Assembly (NCBI GenBank): GCA_020284085.1 | Contig: JACEVL010000772.1 | Location: 128,501-192,500 of the forward strand | DNA: 64,000 nucleotides | Source of the DNA: Aporrectodea caliginosa | Taxonomy: Eukaryota > Annelida > Clitellata > Crassiclitellata > Lumbricidae | Direction of reading: 5' to 3' | In this document: in pieces, positions 53,886-64,000 of the stretch | Numbering within the stretch: the first letter of the stretch is position 1 | How the letters are laid out: each line of letters begins with the position of its first letter | Made by a program: the position numbers and the translations under genes | The notes under the pieces: model-generated | The model's input: only the letters and a program-made list of their open reading frames with translations | Databases searched by the model: none | Told to the model about the DNA's origin: nothing

Positions 53886-54777
53886 TATTGTTACGTCACC
53901 TTATTATGAAACACGTAAAATTATTAACCATTTTAAATTTAGAGAATAAAGGCCCATTGTTACGTCACTTCATTATGAAATAGGTCTATTATTAACAATT
54001 TAAATTAAGGCCTATTGTTACGTCACTTTAATCATGTGATGCACTTCTGTATTAATAATTTAAAATTTCGAGACTAAAGGCTCATTGTTACGTCACTTCA
54101 TTATGAAATAGGTCGATTAATATTAACTTAAAATATAGAGAATAAAGGCGTATTGTTACGTCACTCTGATTATATGAGAAACTTCTGTTGTTAGTAATTT
54201 TAATTTCGAGAATAAAGGCTCATTCTTACGTCACTTGATTATGAAATAGGTCTACTATTAGTCATTTTAAATTTAGAAAACAAAGGCCTATTGTTACGTC
54301 AGCTTAATTAGGCCTATTATGATGAAACTTCTATTATTAATAGTTTTAATTTAGATAATACAGGGCCATTGTTACGGCACTTCATTATTTGTTGCGTCAA
54401 TTTAATTATAAAACAATCATTAAAATTTAAATTTAGAGAATAAAGGTCTACCGTGACGTCACTTTAATTATGAAACACGTCTGTTACTAATAATTTAAAA
54501 TCATTATTATTTTTCCTTTTTTCCTTTCCTATTTTTCATACCTTAGCTACTACTGAAGTGCAGTACCTCAGGAATTAAAAAATTACGCTGGGAGCTGTTA
54601 CGGATATCTGGAAAATCAAGGCTCGTCTTCCGCAGCATCAGTGAACATGCCTCGAAATGCTATGGCATTAATAGCGCTAGATATACTGGTGGAAAGGTGC
54701 TGGAAAAAGATATTGACCTTATTATTACTATTAAACTTACGCTTAGACTAAGACTTAGCTTAGACTTAGACTTAAAC

Positions 54778-54823
<46 letters not shown>

Positions 54824-54836
54824 TATTATTATTATT
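54778..54836. repeat. (ATT)n microsatellite
   Basis: ATT repeat with one TATT interruption. Confidence 0.95.
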
Positions 54837-54871
54837 ACAATTATTATTGTTACTACAATATTAACATTAAT

Positions 54872-55682
54872 AAAGGGATGCATAAGTCAGAACGGTAACT
54901 CGGTGCTAGACTATAAAGCTCCTTCTATACAAGGATACCAACTTAAGCTGGAACCGTATTGGAAAGATAATCAATGTATGCTAGAAACATAAACCTGTAA
55001 TTGGTCATCTTGACTGAAGCTGAATTAAATGAGTAATATTATTAAATAATATTATTATGCTTAATATATTAATATTAATCTATCTCTTTTAAATACATTT
55101 CTGTTTAAAAGATCGGTTTAAATGCAGCACAAGAGAAATGGCGAAAGTGAAAGAACAGAAAATTAAAGAGAAGATGCTTTCGGTTGTTTGCGTAACTTAT
55201 ATTCTGGGCCCCCCTGCAAGATTTTCAAAATGGGCCCCCTCCATACAGCCGATGACAATCTGATAGTCAATTTTATGGCGATTATCCCAGTGTGGGATAA
55301 TTTTAATGATTTTAATTTATGATATTTTAGTCTATTTTGTCCTGGTGGGATAAAGCTTGAAAGGGATGCATAAGTCAGAACGGTAACCCGGTGCTAGATT
55401 GTAAAGCGCCTTCTATACAAGGATACCAACTTAAGCTGGACCCGTATTGGAAAGATAATCAATGTATGCTAGAAACATTTAACTTGTAATTGGACATCTT
55501 GACTGAAGCTGAATTAATTGAGTAATATTATTAATAATTTATATAACTTGCTTAATATATTAACTTAATATTAATAGACCTATCGGCTTTCTTTAAATAC
55601 ATTAATTAACTAGTTCAAAAGATCGGTTTAAATGCAGCACAAGAGAAATGGCGAAAATGAAAGAACAGAAAATTAAAGTAAA
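54872..55682. repeat. Tandem duplication with about 488-bp period
   Basis: Copies at 54872-55175 and 55360-55682 both begin AAAGGGATGCATAAGTCAGA and contain TTCTATACAAGGATACCAAC, TAATCAATGTATGCTAGAAA and GGTTTAAATGCAGCACAAGA. The first copy is followed by a spacer with GGGCCCCCCTGCAAG that the second lacks. Confidence 0.9.
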
Positions 55683-55911
55683 GAACCGTTCAAGTTCAGC
55701 CGCTTGTATGGCTGATCAGGTTTAGACGCTTCGCTTGTCTCCATTCTCTGATGGTGTTCTTGACAATCATTCTTAAATTGCTAAGTCATTAAAAGGCCCG
55801 ATCTCACGATCCCTAACTAAAGAAAAGCAAAGTTACCTCTGCTTCTATGACCACTTTTTATACTCTATATTCATTTCTTCAACATACAGTAAGTAAGCTT
55901 ACTCATTAATC

Positions 55912-56180
55912 GACCCCAATGGACAGAGGGCTGAGTGGAAATCGGGTAGTGTCGATGGAAGTCACTCGTTCAAATACCAACCGGGCTCCCATTGCTTGCT
56001 TTCGCGTCGCAGTTAGGAACTACGAGGCTCGGCTCTCAATGGACAGAGAATGGAAGCCGGTCTTTTCTCTGGACGAACTGAGAAATAGGTTAAGAAGTGT
56101 TTGTAGTGCAGATAGTGGACATTTTGGTTTGTTTTTCGACAGTGTAAATAAGCGTCTTTTGTTATTGAAATAAACCGTTA
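55912..56180 (+). repeat. Possible degenerate tRNA-like SINE
   Basis: CCAATGGACAGAGGGCTGAG then CTCGTTCAAATACCAACCGG resembles a tRNA-like head with a worn B box. The end is TTGTTATTGAAATAAACCG. The 84-codon frame here is not convincing as a gene. Confidence 0.35.
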
Positions 56181-56784
56181 AAACGTCAAGCCTATCCTCA
56201 TAACAGTTCGATCCAAGATACGAACATATGCACATGATTATGGGCCTAACGATGATGAAGATTATGATATTGATGATGATGACGAATGAAGACGACGATG
56301 ATGATGATGACGACGACGAATGAAGTCGATGATGGTGGTGGTGGTGGTTACGACGTTTCTACTGTATATAGGATGAATGTGGCCACTGGCCAGCGCTGTA
56401 ATGTCGTGTCAATGTCGATTTGAGTTGAGATCAATTCTGGCAGAGAAACGAAGATATCGATCAGGGAAAGGAAGACCATGGTTCTAATTCGCGGAGGACT
56501 TCGACGAACGGACGAGCTCCCACTGCCACTTGGGTCAGGCAGGGCAAACGAAATGGCTGTGGCCGAGCGACGTAAATAATGCATCAGAGACTTTGCGACG
56601 GGCGATTCATCTTAACGCCCGATTCAATTTGGCAGCGTTTAATTTGCCGACAACGTTCACCTGTGCATTCAAAGCAACCGCCAAATGCCACGACAAACCT
56701 AAGATTTAAGGCCTGTTTACTGCGTATGTATATCCAGGCACGACTTTGTATAGTTCTAAAAGGCGCAGTATAAATAACAAGAGG

Positions 56785-57050
56785 TATACATACATGAATA
56801 CATACATACACTCACATAGATATATACGTACGTACACAAATATATATCCTGTTTACATAACATAACGCAAGCTTACATATAAATTGCACTCATGCGTGCA
56901 TGCATGCATGCATACAAACATACACACATACATATGACGCACATACCCATACACGCTTTTTTATACACACACAAACATACATCTACTCTTCTATATGTGT
57001 ATATGTATATACATGCATATATCCTTGCGAGCACACATGCACACACACGC
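56785..57050. repeat. ACAT/TACA low-complexity tract
   Basis: Degenerate tetranucleotide-like run rich in CATACA and CACACA. Confidence 0.85.
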
Positions 57051-57224
57051 ATGGGACTCCACTCATCGGTTGTATGAGTGTACCTCTTTCTGCACAAAAT
57101 CATACAATTTACAGTATAACACAGAGAGATTTCATTCGGCGGTTACTCAACTACTCAACTTAGGCCTTTCTTCATACAGTAGGCCTATTAGTTTCATGAT
57201 CGGCCAGTATCTAGACTATGCCCT

Positions 57225-57575
57225 TGCTCATCCTCCTTCTGCTTCTCCTCCCTACTCTTCCTCCTCCTCCTCCTCCTCCTCCCTCTTCTCCCATCCTCCT
57301 CCTTCTCCTTCTCCTCTCCTCCTCACCTTGTACTCCTCCTTCTCAAATCCTCCTCCCTTCAAATCTTCCTTCCTCCTCCTCCTCCTCCTCTCCTCCCCTC
57401 TTCTCCTCCCATCCTCCTTCCTTCTCCTCCTCCACCTCGTTCTGCTCCTCTTCCTCCTCTTCCTCTTCCTCCTCAGAACTCCTCCCATCCTCCTCTTCCT
57501 TCTCCTCCTCCTCCTGCTCCTCTTTCTCCTCTTCCTCCTCCTCTTCTTCTTATTCCTCCTCCTCCTCTATCTGTA
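57225..57575. repeat. Polypyrimidine (CTC)n-type tract
   Basis: About 350 bp nearly pure pyrimidine on the plus strand. Ser/Pro/Leu frames are by-products. Confidence 0.95.
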
Positions 57576-57981
57576 AATAGATCGTGTTGTCCAGTGCTGC
57601 TTTAAGACTGAGTGGCATGGCTCCACGAAGACGAACGCAGCCTGACGTTCAGTCTTTTACAGGTAAATCCCGGAGTTCACGCTACCATCAATCACAAGGA
57701 GGTCGATTCGGTGTAAGGCAGAACAACAACTCAACAGGTGGCCACAGAATGTCTTCCGTTGATAGAATAGACCTAGGTACATGGGCATTCGTCTGCCAGT
57801 GCAAAGTCGTCTGCTGCTGTTTATAGGAAATTTATATCATGTCGTATTACTAACTCACCGTTTAGGCTACTTTTGGTTTCTCTGCTCTATTGGAGTTCAA
57901 TCTGACATCTCCAATGGATAATGATTGTTGATTGCGATTTGCTCGCAAAGACCGTCTACTGATTCCTTGGACTGTTGGACA

Positions 57982-58885
57982 GTATGATGCATGGGCGCCC
58001 GCAGATATCTTTGCAGGAGGGGGCAAAACACAATGGTCACGGTTAAATAGAGGGAAGCGCAGGCCTATTATTCCAATGAGGTTTGATGGGAGGGGTCAGC
58101 ACCAAAGTTCGACCGTACGTTACAGCAGAAAATAGCGTACGCGTACGGTACGTAATTTACTAAAAATAATAGCGTACGCGTACGGTACGTTCGTATTCCG
58201 TACGTATGAGCAGCCTTTAATATTAGTTGCTTCTCGTGACGTCACATTTTGTCTCCTCATTTTCTTATTTTTTTCTCGTCGTTATTACGTCACTTTACAG
58301 TTCTTATTTGTAGTTCCGTTTCAGCGAAGAGGTAAATTATTATTTTGTTTTTATTTTGTATAATTTGATTATTTTATCTACAGAAATAAAACAGGCTGAC
58401 GGATTCATATTTTTCTTGCATGGGTTAGTAGTACTTAGTACGGCCGCGTGGCAAGAACGCACATGGCGAGTGCAGGCTGCGCCTTGTAGAGGAATAATAC
58501 AATAACAAAAAATTAGCGTACGCTATTTATTAATTTAGCCAAAAAATAGCGTACGCGTACGGTACGTATTTCAGCAGAAAAAATAGCGTACGTTCCGTAC
58601 GTACGGTGCAAACTTTGGTCAGCACTAAGCACGACATCATATCATATCATAATTCTAGAAAACGATATGGGTAAATTGGGTACGCTGTAGATAGGACCCA
58701 TAATTAGAGAAAAAATTAGAATTCTGACTTAAATTTTAAATTTCTCAGATACACTTTGTGTATCATTAGTATCATTAGTGCGAAAAAAATTGTTAAACAC
58801 CAAAAAGTAGTAGTTAAAAAATATGTCAATTTTCCAGGGGGCAAGTGCCCCTCTTGCCCCATGTGCGGGCGCCCATGATATGATG
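57982..58885. mobile_element. hAT-like MITE (outer)
   Basis: Inverted ends CATGGGCGCCCGCA (57990) and TGCGGGCGCCCATG (ending 58877) are flanked by GTATGATG and ATATGATG, an 8-bp duplication with one mismatch. Internal ends read GGAGGGGGCAAAA and GGGGGCAAGTGCCCC. No ORF. It hosts a second MITE. Confidence 0.8.
58095..58625. mobile_element. hAT-like MITE nested in the outer one
   Basis: Inverted ends CAAAGTTCGACCGTACGT (58103) and the complement of CAAAGTTTGCACCGTACGT (ending 58617) are flanked by a perfect 8-bp duplication GTCAGCAC (58095-58102, 58618-58625). Near both ends the motif AATAGCGTACGCGTACGG is repeated in TACG-rich clusters. No ORF. Confidence 0.9.
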
Positions 58886-58909
58886 ATAACGGCCCTACAG
58901 AAGTCATTC

Positions 58910-59010
58910 GATTAGATTAGATTAGATTAGATTAGATTGGATTGGGTTAGATTAGATTAGATTATAGATTAGATTATAGATTAGATTAGATTAGATTAGA
59001 TTAGATTAGC
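58910..59010. repeat. (ATTAG)n pentamer repeat
   Basis: About 18 ATTAG units with a few GATTGG and TATAG variants, just right of the MITE pair. Confidence 0.95.
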
Positions 59011-59446
59011 TAGAGAAGTCATTGGATTAGATCAGGGTTCGTCGGCGCATCCATACATCAAAATCTAGGGAACATCCAGGAGGAGGAGGAATTTTTTCCC
59101 TGAGTCCTCAGTTCTGCGCCTCTCCAGCTGTGCTGTAGTGCATGGATCCATGTATAATTGATGCGCACGATATAATAGGCATAATGCATGCATACAATGC
59201 TCCGCTGACTACTACTATGTGAAGCGATGTTGGCTGCGACAGAGGATATCCGTATACAGGGCTATCGTTTAGTAAAGGACTGTCGAAACAGCCTCAAGAA
59301 CAAGCAAATCATATGGAAAGATTTTGGCGCATTTTTAAAGCAGTTAATTCTTTATTTATATTCTAAGTACGAAAAGATTTAATTGCTCATATTTTATGTA
59401 TTCAAAATAAGGCTAAATGTAAGCCTTTTGCAAACTGTGGGTCAAT

Positions 59447-59470
59447 ATAAATAATAATAATAATAATATC

Positions 59471-59545
<75 letters not shown>

Positions 59546-59720
59546 TTCTTTATTTAAACAAGCGGTAGACAAAGATTACCGGTTACAGTGTACATTTATG
59601 CAAGAAACAATTCACAATACACAAATGACAGAAGACATAAATCTTAACTACTAGCTGCCAGCAATACACGGCAATATAGCAATATTGCTGCAGTCATACG
59701 GCGTAGGCCTTACAAAGCTT
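59447..59720 (-). mobile_element. (ATT)n tail and 3' end of family 3 SINE/LINE
   Basis: AAT repeats at 59447-59545 are the tail. The minus strand upstream carries TAGTAGTTAAGATTTATGTC and the CTTTATTTAAACAAGCGG-type end, related to 32935-33000. Confidence 0.55.
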
Positions 59721-60114
59721 AAAGGTCAATTATAACTAATGACCGATGCTTTGCAACAATGTAGTCCTTAACATTGATAACCACTATTACCATTAATGTA
59801 ACTGCATGAACATGAAATTCTCTTCTAACGGTTCGTGCTCAGCAAATTGCAGATTTCGTCACCAGAGGGATGAAGCGAGAATAGAGTCGCTATTAAAACG
59901 TGTCTGCGGGCAGACATTGACAATGTGCGCCATAGTCTTCGGTGCACAGCTGCACAAGGAATCACTGACTTAATTGTCTCCATTTGAAAAGATTGTATGT
60001 ACAGCAACCGTGGCTCGTCTGGAATCGGTTTAGTGCAAACCAGAGTAATCGAGGCAATTTGATTCCTAGACAGGATGGATCAGCGATGAGGGAATGGTTA
60101 GTTAGATTCGCTGC

Positions 60115-61010
60115 TTCAATCAATCAATCATAAAATTTATATAGCGCCTCTTATCTACTCAGAGGCGCTCCCAAGCCAGGCCTGATCATACAGAAAAGTC
60201 TTCAATTGGGCGTAGAAGGAAGCGAGTGAATGCGAGGAGATAACCGAAGGAAAGATGGCAAGACATTCCACGCTGTTGGACCAACAACAGAGAATGCTCG
60301 GCGCTACATAGTAGCAGTGCGGGCATGTGGAACCAGGAAGTCACCCCGAGAAGAGGAACGGAGGGCTGAGCGAATTAATAGACGAAGAGAGATGGTGCAC
60401 AAGTAGCGAGGAGCTGAACACAAGACGCTTTGCCAGACGAGAGAGCAGAGCCGATATAGGATACGCTGCCGGAGGGGAAGCCAGTGTAGAGTATGATGCA
60501 TATAGGAGGATACGCTACCACAGCGAGGAATGGAACCAACAAGGCGCGCCACAGACCGAAAGACCCTCTCAAGGGAGGACAAGCGGACTTGAGGAAGACC
60601 AGTGTAAAGAGAGCAATAGTCTAGACGAGAGTAGACGAAGGCATGGATAAGAGTAGAAGCAGCAGAGGTTGAAAGAGAGCGAGCAACGACCCTAAGCTGA
60701 CGAAGATGGTAAAAGCAGGAGCGAGACAAAGAGGAGAGGTGCTTAGTAAAGGTTAGTTCCTGATCAAGGATGACACCAAGGTCTCGTACAGAGGTATCAG
60801 AATGATATTAGAGGAAATTCAGCTGCAAGAAGGTTCAGGTCAAGTTTTGCCAGCTGCTGGCGGGTACCCAGCCATATGAACTGGGTTTTAAGAGGATTTA
60901 GTCTCAGGCGATTGGAAGAAAGCCAGGCAGACAGAGTGTCAGTTGCACGAGACATCAGCGAACAGCACTCAAGGCATCCCTTACAGAACAATGCAATGCT
61001 TCCCACTCAT
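60115..61010 (-). mobile_element. L2-like LINE, 3' part
   Basis: Minus-strand frames give LSAWLSSNRLRLNPLKTQFI, WLGTRQQLAKLDLN, a VRDLGVILDQELTFTKHLSS block, SCFYHLRQLRVVARSLSTSA, LIHAFVYSRLDYCSLYTGLP, QVRLSSLERVFRSVARLVGS and HHTLHWLPLRQRI. The 3' end has GGGAGCGCCTCTGAGTAGAT and an ATTG tail. It is the longest L2 copy here; a frameshift or indel lies near 60735-60800. Confidence 0.88.
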
Positions 61011-62080
61011 CCCTCAATGCCGACGTATACCTTTCATATCCCTAACTTATGTGTCTCAAGCAGAGGAGTGCTGGAGGGTGCGAAGCGATATCGTTATAGA
61101 GTGGTAAGGCTTTCTTCGCATAGATCTTTTTCAGCGAAATCGCAAAATCACCATTCTTTCTACGGAGATGAGTGGCGCGATGTTACTTTGGACCGGCAGC
61201 CATAGCAGCTTGGTTGAAGGCAATGTTCATGAGAAAATGCCAACATAGCATAATGTGTTTATGTATAACTTTTATTACTTGACATATGCATTTGTTGTTC
61301 AGTAGGCTATCACAGCCAAAGGACTGCAATCACTCGGTGCAGTTGTCACTTTCTTTGCCCCCAAGGAAAAACAATTAAGAACATTTCCAACTGTAGACTA
61401 CTGCGCTTCAATTGAAATTGTTTACCTTTGTTTAATGTCTAACTGGCACATGCCTAGTTTTCACTGTTTCAATTTCAAATAGACCAAGGTCCGCGTCCCT
61501 AATGATCGTTCACTTTGCTAATAAAAGAATGAAGAATGTCTTTAAGGAGAGTAGGCCATTTCTGTCTTTGTGCATTCTTTCTTTTTATCATTCCGCGTGC
61601 ACTGATGTCTGTCAAGTGTAGGCGTTATTTATGGTTAGGTTAACTCACTAAAATCTCTGGTGAGAGTCAGGCCTAGTTGATTCATAGATAGACCTATTAA
61701 CACCGGGGCAACGCCAGTTTCATGTAAAAACGTCTCGTTTTGTCGTCTGTTTTGATCCTATATATAGTCTGCTGTTGGAGAGGGTCTACCTTTCGGTGAT
61801 TGCAGAGACCAGGTATTCTGTTTTAATTAGTGTTGACGTTGCTTGCAAACACAGGGAATCGCCTCCAGATATTACATCTTCCAACGCAAAGGTCACCCGC
61901 CAATTCGATCCGTGATGCGTTCTTATTAGTCTTGGAGTGCACTTCTATAGGAAGGTAATGTGATACGTTCACATGAACGGGACAGTGGTGGGCGGCTCAG
62001 TCTACGCGTAGGTCAGCCGTCTGCTTACAGCTATTTCTGTACTCATGCATCTTCGGTTAGCATTGAACCTACACTCTTAG
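61010..62080. other. No gene recognised
   Basis: No element or coding segment is identified. Confidence 0.5.
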
Positions 62081-62084
62081 TGGT

Positions 62085-62252
62085 TTGCGGATATTTCGCC
62101 CTCGGAAGATTCGCTCCCCACATTTCGCCCCCGGAAGATTCGCCCCCGCAAGATTCGCCCGCGGAACTATAGAAAGGAAGCATCACACATTTGTTGAATT
62201 GTAAAAGAAGTTATTATTAAATTGTCTCTACTTCCGGGGGCGAATTGTCCGT
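62085..62252. mobile_element. Small foldback element of 15-bp units
   Basis: The left arm has about five 15-bp units of the form GGAAGATTCGCCCCC (62090-62166). The right end CTTCCGGGGGCGAATTGTCC is the inverse. The unit resembles GGACGATTCGTCAAC of the element at 11275, so both appear to be one foldback type. Confidence 0.6.
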
Positions 62253-62519
62253 ATCCCATCTTAGTGCATGAATGTCACGTAGCAATTTTAATTTGCTATA
62301 GTATTGTGAAATTCGGTTATATATAGACAGGTTCTGAAATTTCCTTTTTTTAGACGAGTTATCACCTTAGCAGTACGTTCAAATAAACAACAGTCTGCCT
62401 TAACTCCTGTGCATCTTTAGATAACTGGCAGAGAACTTTGGGTTATATTTTACATTTCCAAATATCAGTTGATGTATCTTGCTTATCGGTCCGTGATAAG
62501 GCAGTTTGATAGCAGACAA

Positions 62520-62700
62520 TCGCCAAGCCAATGTGTATGCAATGCCCTTCCTTCCTCTCTACGTGTTACAATTCTTTCTGGGTATCTTCCTACATCCTCC
62601 TCCCTCCTCAAACCTTTTTCTCTTCTCGGGGTTCTCGCACTGGGAGCGCTACTGAGTGGTCACTGCTGTGAGCGGCGCTATATATGCAATAAAAAATCCC
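62520..62700 (+). mobile_element. L2-like LINE 3' end
   Basis: NALPSSLRVT, SSLLKPFSLLGVLALGALLS and the GAGCGGCGCTATATATGCAA tail. Confidence 0.75.
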
Positions 62701-62799
62701 TCAATGTGGCTCTTCCATGGAGTAAGACCATTAATATTTTAAGATATTTATAATCCCTAAAACAATTCGGGATGCATTTCAGCCATCTGTCCTTCGCAG

Positions 62800-62920
62800 T
62801 ATATATATACATATACATATATTATATATATATATATATATATATGCCTACATATATGTGTATATACTGTTAAGATTTAATTAGGCTATATATACTGTTA
62901 AGATTTAATTAGGCTACGAA
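62800..62920. repeat. (TA)n tract and 28-bp tandem pair
   Basis: TA-rich run to about 62850, then TATATACTGTTAAGATTTAA plus TTAGGCTA twice in tandem. Confidence 0.85.
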
Positions 62921-63089
62921 TCAGCGCGAATTACAGTTAGTCACGCTCGACACTTCCATCTGGATCAGTATACGTGGCCAATTTTTAACAGATGCGCTGC
63001 TTTGAACTAACTCGAAACACGCATTCTGAGCCTTCTCACTCTTCCACTCTTCACAGCCAGATCCATTTCCACATCCAAGATCGGATCTT

Positions 63090-63832
63090 CCTCTTCTTCT
63101 TCTTTCCCTCCTCCAAATTTTCTTCCTCTCCTCCTGCTCCTCTTTTCCCTCTAAGTTGCCGACTTCATTCGTCTTGTGTCTTTCTCCTCTATTTTGTTTT
63201 ATTCCTTATCCTCTTCTTCTACCATCCTCCTCCAATTTCCCTTATTCCTTCCTCCTCTTCTCGTCTACCCCTTTACTGCTTATACTGTCTCCTCATCCAA
63301 TATCTCATCGTTCTACTCTTATTCTCAGCCCTTCCCATTGCTGCTAATTCTGTTCCTTCTCCTTCAATTTTTCTTCGTCCTCTGCCTCCTTCTCTCCTCC
63401 TCCGCCCTTCTTCTTCTGTCCTCTCCGCCTCTGCCATTCCATCTTCTCCTGCTGCTCCAGTTTCCTTCCTTATTCTTCTTCTTCCTCCACCACCTCCTCC
63501 TTCTCCTCCTCCTCCTCCTGCTATCTTCTTCTCTCCACCCTTCTCCTCCCTGTCCTCCCACGCCTCCGCCCTTCCATCTTCTAATCCTCCTCCAGTTCCT
63601 CCCTTCCTCCTCCTCCTCCTTATCTTCCACCTCCTCCTCCTCTCTCCTCCTCCTCCTCCTCTCCTTCCTCCTCCTCCTTTCTTCCATTCCTCCTCCTTCT
63701 ATTCCTCCTCTTCTTCCTCCTCCTCCTCCTCTTCCATTCCTCCTCCTCCACCTCCTCCTCCTCCTCCTCCTTCTCCTCCTCCTCCTCCTCCTCCTCCTCC
63801 TCCTCCTCCTCCTCCTCCTCCTCCTCCTGTTC
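63090..63832. repeat. Long polypyrimidine (CTC/CTT) tract
   Basis: About 740 bp dominated by CTC and TTC triplets, ending in about 20 CTC units. The long Pro/Ser/Leu frames (plus) and Arg/Glu frames (minus) are compositional by-products, not genes. Confidence 0.93.
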
Positions 63833-64000
63833 TGACAATGCCAAGCGCTTTCCACGAGATACTCTGCTCGGCCTAATTGAATTGACTGTAGTGCGAGTCG
63901 TTCGGCCGACAGCGTCCTTCCCTGCATGCACCGCGGCTCAGACACTCAACGACAACATCCGCCTTATATTTAGATGCTGACCGAACACCAGGTGGCAGTA

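Larger units (their letters stand above)
41545..54490. repeat. Satellite-like array with a TTACGTCA (CRE-like) site in each unit
   Basis: Blocks at 41560-42096, 47083-48000, 48880-49095, 50710-50870, 51770-52480 and 53880-54490 repeat units of about 55-120 bp built round TTGTTACGTCACTTYGATTA, with TTTAGAGAATAAAGG or TTGAGAATATAGACTAGG between. Five nearly identical about 76-bp units lie at 47240-47640. I count about 35 exact TTACGTCA. TEs interrupt the array. There is no coding function. Confidence 0.88.

Noticed and set aside
55919..56173. 84-codon frame as a host gene
   Set aside because: The sequence begins with a tRNA-like SINE head and shows no protein family resemblance.
57618..57665. 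Candidate first exon (MAPRRRTQPDVQSFT then GTAAAT donor)
   Set aside because: Start codon and donor are plausible, but no family match and no second exon could be found.
58910..59010. Telomere-like repeat
   Set aside because: The unit is ATTAG, not TTAGGG or TTAGG, and it is short and internal.
62992..63945. Long Pro/Ser/Leu-rich and Arg/Glu-rich frames
   Set aside because: They lie in a polypyrimidine tract where stop codons are rare by composition; all frames on both strands look alike.

Overview
The window is nuclear DNA of an animal, AT-rich and crowded with transposable elements and microsatellites. It carries one recognisable host gene. Compact exons, GT-AG introns, tRNA-derived SINEs, L2-like LINEs with GGCGC...TATAAA-type 3' ends, hAT elements, TU-like foldback elements built of 15-bp units and a strong excess of the palindrome TAGGCCTA all suggest a marine invertebrate. 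The foldback elements make an echinoderm the best guess, but the species cannot be fixed from the sequence.

2.6-24.7 kb: a complete CCDC146 orthologue on the minus strand. I resolved 19 coding exons (2,925 nt, 974 codons plus stop) with consistent phases and no internal stop. One intron (exon 2 to 3) needs a GC-AG splice pair. The protein is an all-helical coiled-coil component of centrioles and ciliary/flagellar microtubules. Its introns hold a rearranged TA-flanked DNA transposon (5.5-8.2 kb), a foldback element (11.3-11.9 kb), LINE pieces (12.1, 15.1, 22.7 and 23.6 kb), a hAT element with a perfect 8-bp target duplication (18.4-19.5 kb), and copies of one tRNA-derived SINE family, another copy of which lies just upstream of the gene.

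24.8-41 kb: repeats only. These include L2 fragments, two near-identical 1.13-kb hAT deletion derivatives that both keep the same 167-codon ORF, an about 810-bp TCA microsatellite between them, long AAT, GT, CT/CA and polypyrimidine tracts, and a LINE nested inside another LINE.

41.5-54.5 kb: a satellite-like array whose roughly 55-120-bp units each carry TTACGTCA, an ATF/CREB-type site, about 35 exact copies in all. It is interrupted by an about 5-kb element with a 4-bp ATAT duplication. Inside that lies a separate 3.3-kb transposon with perfect 23-bp inverted repeats, a 4-bp AGCG duplication and an intact two-exon 651-residue transposase (Sola-like is my best guess). Other interruptions are a 1.25-kb palindrome of tandem units and a decayed LINE.

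54.5-64 kb: a tandem duplication, simple repeats, two nested hAT-type MITEs, a minus-strand L2 copy, a second small foldback element and a long polypyrimidine tract. I see no host gene here. The elements act independently of one another; the only host function visible is ciliary/centriolar, through CCDC146.
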